From: Pycnopodia helianthoides
Lineage: Eukaryota > Echinodermata > Asteroidea > Forcipulatida > Asteriidae
Assembly: GCA_032158295.1 (NCBI GenBank)
Contig: CM063243.1
Location: forward strand, 6,022,948-6,086,947
Length of the DNA: 64,000 nucleotides
Direction of reading: 5' to 3'
Below the pieces are notes generated by a model that saw only the letters and a list, made by a program, of their open reading frames with translations, was not told the origin of the DNA and ran no database searches. This document shows, piece by piece, positions 57,401-64,000 of the stretch. Within the stretch, counting starts at the first letter, position 1. Each line of letters opens with the position of its first letter. The position numbers and the translations under genes were made by a program.

Positions 57401-58840
57401 TGTAAGATTTTATGTTTTCTTCCATTGAGCTGTTTACAAATCGTGCCTGCATAAAGTCCAGCGGTGTCACAGGTTATATGGGTGGTCGAATTATAAAGTG
57501 CGTGCTTATTAATTTTGTTCAAACAATTGCTTTTCGATTTGCAGAGCGCCACCCGTTCAATAATTTTGAAACTTTTCTTTAACTATTTATATCTATGCAC
57601 AACTAACGTATCAAGAAATACCATTACGTTTGTTTCGTTTTGTTTAGAGTTCTGATTGCTCTCGTACCATTGGCATCAATACGGGCTATTTGGGTGTTTT
57701 TGACTGGAGCATGCAAAGGGGTGATAAAGATTTTCTCGTTGAGGTGAGGTTGGTGTGATTTTAAGATGAAGTGAACCGTGGTGGGTTTAGCTTGACCCGA
57801 CCATGGAGCTTATTCCGACCTAACTCTAGTCGAGTTAATCGCGTGGTTAGGGTTGGTACATAAATTGCTTGTTTGGGTTTGTTTTAAAATGTGCATGGTG
57901 TAATAACATAACCCATGATAATGAACATACACCGTGAAATTTAAATCCATTCGTTTCCAAGAGAACTGCCCGAACGTCACGAGTTGTTCTTGCCACGGAC
58001 TTTCATTTACACTTCTCGCTTATCTAGTTGTCGAACTATCAGTGATTTCAATGCCTGGACTGGACATGGTGATGTGTCATGAACGCCAGAACACGCCCAT
58101 GTGGTGACGGGTTGGGGAACCCGTAGGTCATCTAAGGGGGAAGTGAGTTAGCGAAAAAAGGGCGAGTATAGTCAAAATGGTTGAAGGCTTATTAAATGTA
58201 AAACGAACATTACACAAAATAGTCGGACAGTGGTGGGAACATTCCCACAGAGTTCCTCGTTTAGACACTCACTTTCTTCTTATTCTGTGTTATAGGGTAG
58301 TGCACAAAGGCACATTCGACCCGGGGGAGGGGGGGGGGACAACTGCCCTGACCCAATTTCGGGCAAAATGGTGGGGGAAATTCGTGCACAGCGAGAAGAA
58401 AAGAAATTGGACAGACAAAGAAAAATTGTTGTTGCTGTTTTTTACCCGATAGGCCTATTACAAATTGGTATGTTTTTATCTGTGTAAAATGTTGGGCATA
58501 TCAACCCATCTGTCCCCTTAACCAAAGAGTCCCATACGCCCATGGTTGTGCTACACAATTTTCTGTTCTGCAGATTTTGCGAAATTGAACATTTTCTTTA
58601 TAGCTGCAGAATTATAGTGGAATTAAACATCTTTACCAAAAGTACAAAACATTTTATGGTAACAATTCGTACAAATTCCATTACCAGAAATATAAATATT
58701 CCTCTCCATTATAGATCGTTTTCAGTCCGGTACAAAAAATCCAGCATCAATTTTGTTTCCCTTAACAGTGTGGAAAACGAGCTGCGCTATCCTTCATGCA
58801 GGAGCGTAAACAAAAAGGAATCTACCCATCACTCGGATAG
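48494..58840 (+). CDS. Patatin-like phospholipase fused to two C-terminal EF-hands (12 exons)
   Basis: Exons: 48494-48595, 49588-49735, 50683-50819, 51564-51699, 52070-52153, 53301-53431, 53715-53815, 54449-54596, 55778-55888, 56559-56717, 57648-57743, 58769-58840; all have AG/GT borders and phases join to 474 residues. The patatin domain (about 14-210) has the oxyanion loop ALEGGGS (residues 21-24), the nucleophile motif GSSAG with Ser52, and DGG with Asp189, the full Ser-Asp dyad, so lipid acyl hydrolase activity is expected. Two EF-hand loops follow: DSDRSGTISRKD (311-322) and DTNKNGEIEYTE (360-371), both with good calcium ligands; the second is split by an intron. The tail (TVRGYENRN..., TGYLGVFDWSMQRG) is unfamiliar. 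There is no signal peptide or membrane segment, so a cytosolic calcium-controlled enzyme is likely. An acceptor at 48360 suggests that the first coding exon starts with 5' UTR. Substrate unknown. Confidence 0.88.
49205..49556. mobile_element. Palindromic MITE in patatin intron 1
   Basis: Imperfect inverted arms: TTGCCTTAGATTGGGCGCTTTG at left against CAAAGAGCACAATCCAAGGCAA at right, then GTATAATGATTC / GGATCATTATAGTATAC and CCTTTTACTTCGTGAACTA / TAGTTCACTAAGTTAAAAGG inside. No coding capacity. Confidence 0.6.
50875..51075 (+). repeat. CCGGGTCAGAATTGACC repeat cluster
   Basis: Several copies of a partly palindromic CGGGTCAGAATTGACCC unit. Related but diverged sequence lies at 47320-47530. In a patatin gene intron. 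Confidence 0.6.
51120..51470 (+). repeat. ACGTAAATATTTACGT-type tandem array
   Basis: Irregular tandem units of GGGCACAAATCGTGAATATT followed by TACGTAAATATTTACG. Many units are self-complementary. In intron 3 of the patatin/EF-hand gene. Confidence 0.7.
54742..55700. mobile_element. Non-autonomous hAT-type element in an intron
   Basis: Inverted ends CAGGCGCGGTTCTAG and GTAGAACCGCGCCTG are flanked by identical 8-bp direct repeats AAGAGTTC (54734-54741 and 55701-55708). CAG-beginning ends and 8-bp target duplications are the hAT signature. The 959-bp interior has G- and C-runs near the right end and no transposase reading frame. It sits in intron 8 of the patatin/EF-hand gene, just before exon 9. 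Confidence 0.85.
56109..56446. mobile_element. MITE, TTAAAGGAACATTACAG family, copy 4 (internally deleted)
   Basis: Same ends as copy 1, with about 50 bp missing near the left end (after the ACAAAACAG segment). In intron 9 of the patatin/EF-hand gene. Confidence 0.85.
56882..57266. mobile_element. MITE, TTAAAGGAACATTACAG family, copy 5
   Basis: Full-length copy in intron 10 of the patatin/EF-hand gene, about 430 bp from copy 4 and in the same orientation, with an exon between them. Confidence 0.85.
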
Positions 58841-59023
58841 GGGGATGGCATCAGACAGTGGCAGTTAAATGTTGGAACAAAACGGGGTTTTGTTTCATAT
58901 TTTTTTATAAAGTCTCGGGAGGACCTATGGTTTTTCAATAGCGTCAAGAAGTGAACGAGCGGTTTACTTTTTCCTCTAAAGTTCTACAACGGAAATACTT
59001 TCAAAACAGTTTCAACTTTTTAA

Positions 59024-59164
59024 TAGACCCCTCGTCATGCATTGGCCGCCATCGCTGAGGTCAAACAATCATTGGCTGAGAGCACCAACTCTCAGCCAAT
59101 GATAGGTCTTCATTGACCTCCGTGAGCGGTGTTTAGGCTTGTGACGTCATATGCAAGGGGTCTA
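59024..59164. mobile_element. Palindromic MITE with TA edges
   Basis: Ends TAGACCCCTCGTCATGCAT and ATATGCAAGGGGTCTA are inverted; the centre is a 15-bp perfect stem, ATCATTGGCTGAGAG / CTCTCAGCCAATGAT, with a 6-base loop. Lies about 180 bp after the patatin gene stop. Confidence 0.65.
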
Positions 59165-59387
59165 GTTCTATATAGGCTCATTGTCAACATTTGTATCTTG
59201 ACATAATTTAAAGTATTATGTTCCTAAGACAAAGTGCTTGAATTGTGAATCATTTTCGAAATCAATTTAACATTGCATAGCCAAATTTTATTTTAAAATG
59301 TGCATTTTGTAGGCTTAATGACTGCTAGAAACAGTCTAGATAGTATTTGGTATAGTTGTATATTTTAGCTCAATATTGCTAAACCGT

Positions 59388-59602
59388 TAATGTTTGTTGT
59401 TTGTTTGTTTGTTGGGGTGTTTGTTTGTTTGTTTGTTTGTTTGTTTGTTTGTTTGTTTGTTTGTTTGTTTGTGGTTGTTTGTTTGTGGTTGTTTGTTGTG
59501 GTGTTTGTTTGTTTGTTTGGTTGTTTTTTGTTGGGGTATTTGGGGTGTTTGTTTGTTGGGGTGTTGGGGGTTGTTTGTTTGTTTGTTTGTTTGTTTGCTC
59601 TG
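59388..59602 (+). repeat. (TTTG)n microsatellite
   Basis: Long run of GTTTGTTTGTTTG interrupted by GTTGGGGTG units. Open frames through it are artefacts of the repeat. Confidence 0.9.
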
Positions 59603-61627
59603 GTATTGGGTTTTTTTTGGGGGGGTAGGGTGGTTTTGTTCAGTTTCTCAAATGAATTTCATAACTTGACTAAATGAAAATATTGAATGTTTACATAAAT
59701 GGTTTAACCAGCATTTTCGATCAATACTCATTGTCACATATACGGCACAAAAGAGACTGGAAGACTCTTATTCATGAGTTCACCCCATTTATTTGCACTC
59801 AACGTGTAGTGAAACTGACGCAGGTGAAACTATAGATAACAAGTATATAAATACCTTATTAAATAACACAAAGTACACATTAATAAACATCTAAGAGGGA
59901 GAGACAAGAGTGAACCATACCGATCAAATGAAACAACTTTAAATGCAAAGCGAGATACAGCAATATTTCGAGCAATAACTGAGAACTGATAGGGTGAGAC
60001 TTAAACATTAAACACTTTACGATAAAATCACCATTAAATCTCAACGACAAAATTTACTTATATAATATAAACTTACAATCGTTGCCGGGAGAACTCACTA
60101 CTTAGTCCATACACATGGGAATCTTTCTGTTGCTTACTGCGGCATTCCGGGGTGGGGAGTTGACTACAAAACAATTACAGGAGCAGAACTCAAATTTAAC
60201 TCGAACTGAACTGAACGGAAACAGGAACAGAAATGACCCAACGGTCCCCGTTACATGAATCCGCTAAGCAGCCAACGCCCACTACGTTGTCACCCAACGC
60301 ATACCGGGCATTCCAAAAGCGCTTAACACAAAGTAAATACCAGAAATGCCGTGGTTATAATAAATAAACGGGAAGGCAGGCGGGACAATACTAGGAATAC
60401 AGAAGAATTATACAATACAAAGCACACTTATCGATGGAGATAACACTCATTGACAAAGAAACACCATGCTCTGTATGGTTTTGTATTTAAACCATTGTAT
60501 TGGTTATGTTTAAGACGGTTCTTTGTCAAATGTACGAGAGTACTGCTTAACACACATTATTCACACACTTGTCGATTATGTAAATCGAGGACTTCTCTTT
60601 GTTCTCCCCATTGTTTGGACTTAGCTTTTGTACGACGTCCTCATTAGTTTCGAAAACGAAAGCGAGGCGAGGACGTCCTCGCTCTGTCAAAACACCAGGG
60701 CCCTTTTGTTAACGATTCTCGATTTCAACGGGTAAACACCCCCATTGCAGTAAGGCCCATTGTACTGAACAGGTTTTGGATATACACGAACTACATGTAA
60801 ATGTACATTATACATAGCATGATATTATCAGTAGATAGGGGACAACGGAACAAAGGAACACAAAAGGAACAATACTATCCTCACATTGGAATCCTTTGTA
60901 TTTTTGTGTCCACAGTTTTTTTGGTGTGCGCTCTTAGTCTATATGGAGAGTGTTAAGATAAAGGGACAAAGGAAAGCCCTCGTATTGGTATCAATATAAG
61001 AATGTATGTACATGTAGGCGTATGGTTGGGTGGGTTGTGTGCTATTGGGTCACTTATAGGGCTCGATCTGAGATTCATGCAGAGTTTGATGCGCTTTGGT
61101 AGAGGCTTGAGTTCTTGCTGAAATTTACACTCTTTTCTGCATTACCATCTCTTACCACACTAAGCTGCCGCAAACTGTTAGATTGTTGGAATCTATTTCA
61201 TTTAACTTACAAACAATAATTATGTCTAATGCAATTTATTTGATTGAATGTGTTATGATTAAAACAATTTGAAGATTTTCAAAATCTTAAATTTTGATTG
61301 GGTTATAGATATAGGACAGTAGGCTAAAGAGCAATAAGATTGATGTTAAGTGCGAATCAATCTTAATTGCTGAGTAAATCTAGCCCGACCTGCTATAAGC
61401 ACAAAGAAAACTTCTAATAAAACCTGCACATTTTTAAATTACTTGGATCTACTTTTTATTCCAAAGAATTAAAAATTTTTAAAGTAGAAACATGTTTACT
61501 AATTTCTCAAAAACCGCTTACTTGTGATTTTGGTTTTCCTTTCTTAGCTTTTATGTTTTTTATTTATCTAATACATTTTGTATTCATTTAAAAATCAAAA
61601 CTGAGCATTTGTTTTCATTTATGCTCA

Positions 61628-62030
61628 AACTAGCTATAGTGGCCTGACGCTTCGACCCTAGCAAAGGCTTTCTGGAAGGCTAAATGACAACAAATCACAC
61701 ATATAAACAAGTATACTAGTGTAACAAAAGCAGTCATATGGAAATAGATGGAAAAAGAGGCAGAAAGCACAACAGAAAAAGCAAGAGGAGGAGGGAAGGG
61801 GCTGGTTTGACCACAAGAGGTTGGGAAAACAAAAGACAAAATCAAAGGTGGGAAGAGGGAGACAAAGTAATTAATTAGTGACTGAGGCAGACTAAAAAGG
61901 GGGCATCTGTATTTTGGGAAAGGAGAAGGCAGAGACAAAGACTTGTTAGTCATTTCCTTCTTGGATGTTCAGACCATGGGGTTGAATGGTCTGGAGGCGC
62001 CTTATCCACAGTTTCTCCCAGTCTCTCTGT
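61628..62030 (-). mobile_element. Retroelement 3'-region fragment, copy 2
   Basis: Inverse of the repeat at 11735-12262, with the same order of segments and more divergence in the middle. Ends with AGTGGCCTGACGCTTCGACC on the plus strand. No coding capacity. Confidence 0.5.
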
Positions 62031-63495
62031 GGTCTCTCTGTTGTTGTTATTTACTTGGTTAGTTCTGAATTATTCTTTGAACTTGTTAATAATTAATTAT
62101 TTGGTGTGTGGATGACGCAATTAGTTTTATGTTAATAAAATCCTTATTTTTCACTTATACTCCATCATTGTTGTCATCCCCGTTGCTGCCTCGACCTCAA
62201 GTTGTAATAGTTGGTACATGTGCCATTGAGCACTCTCTCTGCTTGGTCACAAGTAAACACTGATTCTGTATACAACCCCAACCCTATACCCAATACTACC
62301 GATATCATTCCTGATTTGTAAAGTCTCTGTCCAGACGATTTTACCAAATCGAACCATTCACCCTCTACCTTTCAACGAAGCTTTGCATACATAAATAACA
62401 AAAAAACTACAAGTGATGAAGCTGTGACACTTACAGTTACGACACAGTAAAGAATGTGTGACTGTGGGACTGGATGTTTCTAGCAGAAAGGAAGTAACCA
62501 AAAATCACCGAACGGGGACGAGCGGTGACGAAGCTTGGTATTTTTTATCCAAAATCTACCAAAACTATTAAGCAATATGCAACATACAGTTGAAGTCACT
62601 GACTTTATGACCTCCACAGTTATCACGAACTGCACATTTATTTATTCATTGAACCAACTCGCGAAAACACGAGTTTTGTGCAATGATTGTTGCTGCAAAA
62701 GCAAACAAACTTCGTGACAGGTTAGAGTCAGTAAATTTTGAAAATATTATTTGGTTTCTACCGTTTGAAAAAAAGATTGCAATAGTATTTTTTATTTTAC
62801 AGTGAAGGCAGACTTTTTGCAGCACGGGCTTTGCAGTACATTATGGGTATGGTGATTATCGAGCACTGTGTATAATGGTTTATAAAAATAGTAGCTTTTT
62901 ATTATTCCAAACACGTACTGCAGCTTTTGAATGTTGTCATGACAATGGTCTACATGGAAACATCAACAAAAAACAGAGTTACTCTAGAATAGTTCACTTT
63001 TCGTCGACATGTAAATGCCGTTACAATAATTTCTGTTCTTTCGTGCTCTACGAAGTACTTCATTGACAACCAAGATAGAGTACGTGAGTTTAGATCATTA
63101 TCTAAGATGATTCTTATTAAATTTTGGGGGGAATCAGCAAACTTTCGAAACTTTTGTGCTCGTTAGGTTTGGTTCATGGTAAATAAAATTGTGCAGTGTT
63201 TTTCCCCATCTTAATGTGTTATGAGCTTCTACCTGTTGTGCACACACGAGCTTCATTTAGACTCTGGTTTATAAAAAAGTTCTTTTGATATAATTATTGT
63301 GTGTCTAGTGGAGGGGTGCATTCTTTCAAATCCACTTATTTCCAGCAAATGAATAATCAAATCAACCAGTAAAAGTTTTATCAGTATCTGGTCCAGAGGC
63401 TGCTGTTCGATCATACACCAGTTTTGGTGGACGAACCTTACATCTTTCAGAAAGTAACACTTTGGCCGTCTGGAAATCGGAACAGCTATTCAAGG

Positions 63496-63690
63496 ATGGG
63501 TAGTAGGCGTACCCGAACCCCAGTTGAGCCGTTTAACACAAGACCATCAAACGAAGAGCAAAGTAGTATCACAGAACAATTTCTGTCAATCGAAGAGAGG
63601 CAGGAGTTTAGAGGATATGATCTCGGTTTTGAAAACCTTGCATTGGAAGGTGGAGGAAGTGTTGGAATAGCACACATTGGGGCTATCAAA
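63496..63690 (+). CDS. First coding exon of a second, tandem patatin-like phospholipase (partial)
   Basis: Reads from ATG (MGSRRTRT) through a hydrophilic leader to GYDLGFENLALEGGGSVGIA and HIGAIK, then a GTAAGT donor in phase 0. The end of this exon matches exon 1 of the gene at 48494 almost residue for residue (FENLALEGGG) and uses the same splice phase, so it is a paralogue in the same orientation. It has about 30 more residues at the N-terminus. The nucleophile exon lies beyond the window. The frame stays open upstream of the ATG, so an earlier exon cannot be excluded. Whether this copy also carries EF-hands is not visible. Confidence 0.85.
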
Positions 63691-64000
63691 GTAAGTAAGT
63701 TCTCTGAAGTTTTAGATGTACGCTTAACTTTCGTAAATGTTACGTAAATGGAACATGAGGTGTTGTGGATTTGTTAGGATTGACACTAACAATTGAAGCC
63801 CGCTTCTTTTGAAAGAATTATCAAAATTATATAATTATATCAGAATTATATAAAATTGAATGACCGTGTATATTGAAGTACGGTGAAGACAGGTGTGCCA
63901 ATGATGTCCAGCAACTATCGAATTAAAACCCCGCAGTGGGGGCCGCTGTCTGCACATGCTGCCATTTTAATATTTCCATCGTCTTATCACCATATCGTAT

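Larger units (their letters stand above)
58841..63495. other. Region between the tandem patatin genes
   Basis: Holds a palindromic MITE, the (TTTG)n microsatellite, and a retroelement fragment; the last 600 bases are similar to the upstream flank of the first patatin gene. 59720-61600 shows nothing I can identify beyond a GCGAGGACGTCCTCGC palindrome near 60665. No convincing exon. Confidence 0.55.

Noticed and set aside
59390..59677. Overlapping open frames of 75-95 codons rich in Cys, Phe, Leu and Val
   Set aside because: They are translations of the (TTTG)n microsatellite in three frames, not genes.
61630..61953. 107-codon minus-strand open frame
   Set aside because: Low-complexity Ser/Pro/Phe reading of the retroelement 3' fragment also found near 11735-12262.

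Overview
This is intron-rich, AT-rich eukaryotic DNA with no bacterial features. Most coding exons are short, flanked by GT..AG introns, and embedded in dense non-autonomous transposons, tRNA-derived SINEs, hairpins and microsatellites. The protein sequences and the head-to-head PRORP/PPP2R3C pair (also seen in human) point to a deuterostome. The high-copy short elements that begin TTAAAGG suggest a marine invertebrate, most likely an echinoderm and perhaps a sea star; this species call is inference.

Layout. (1) 1-3,358: repeats, an exon-like fragment abutting a MITE, and the 3' flank of PPP2R3C. (2) 3,359-25,572, minus: PPP2R3C, a regulatory B'' subunit of protein phosphatase 2A, rebuilt as 12 coding exons and 455 residues. 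Intron 1 (15,530-25,523) holds two other coding units: a plus-strand terminal exon of a class A GPCR (18,573-18,940) and, on the minus strand, three exons of a divergent MADS-box protein (21,567-23,164) whose reading phase also fits PPP2R3C exon 1. (3) 25,573-26,921: divergent promoter region. (4) 26,942-31,854, plus: PRORP, the protein-only mitochondrial RNase P nuclease, 6 coding exons, 614 residues. (5) 31,855-36,749: intergenic, repeats. (6) 36,750-41,218, minus: SLC35B2, the Golgi PAPS transporter, 3 coding exons, 447 residues. (7) 41,226-48,493: repeat-rich intergenic DNA. (8) 48,494-58,840, plus: a patatin-like phospholipase fused to two EF-hands, 12 exons, 474 residues. (9) 63,496-63,690, plus: first exon of a second, tandem patatin-like gene that runs off the window; its upstream flank resembles that of the first copy.

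PRORP and PPP2R3C probably share a bidirectional promoter. SLC35B2 and the patatin pair are functionally unrelated neighbours. The most unusual item is the MADS-box unit nested in, and possibly spliced from, PPP2R3C. The EF-hand/patatin fusion is the second. All gene models come from reading splice signals and phases by eye; no database search or RNA evidence was available.
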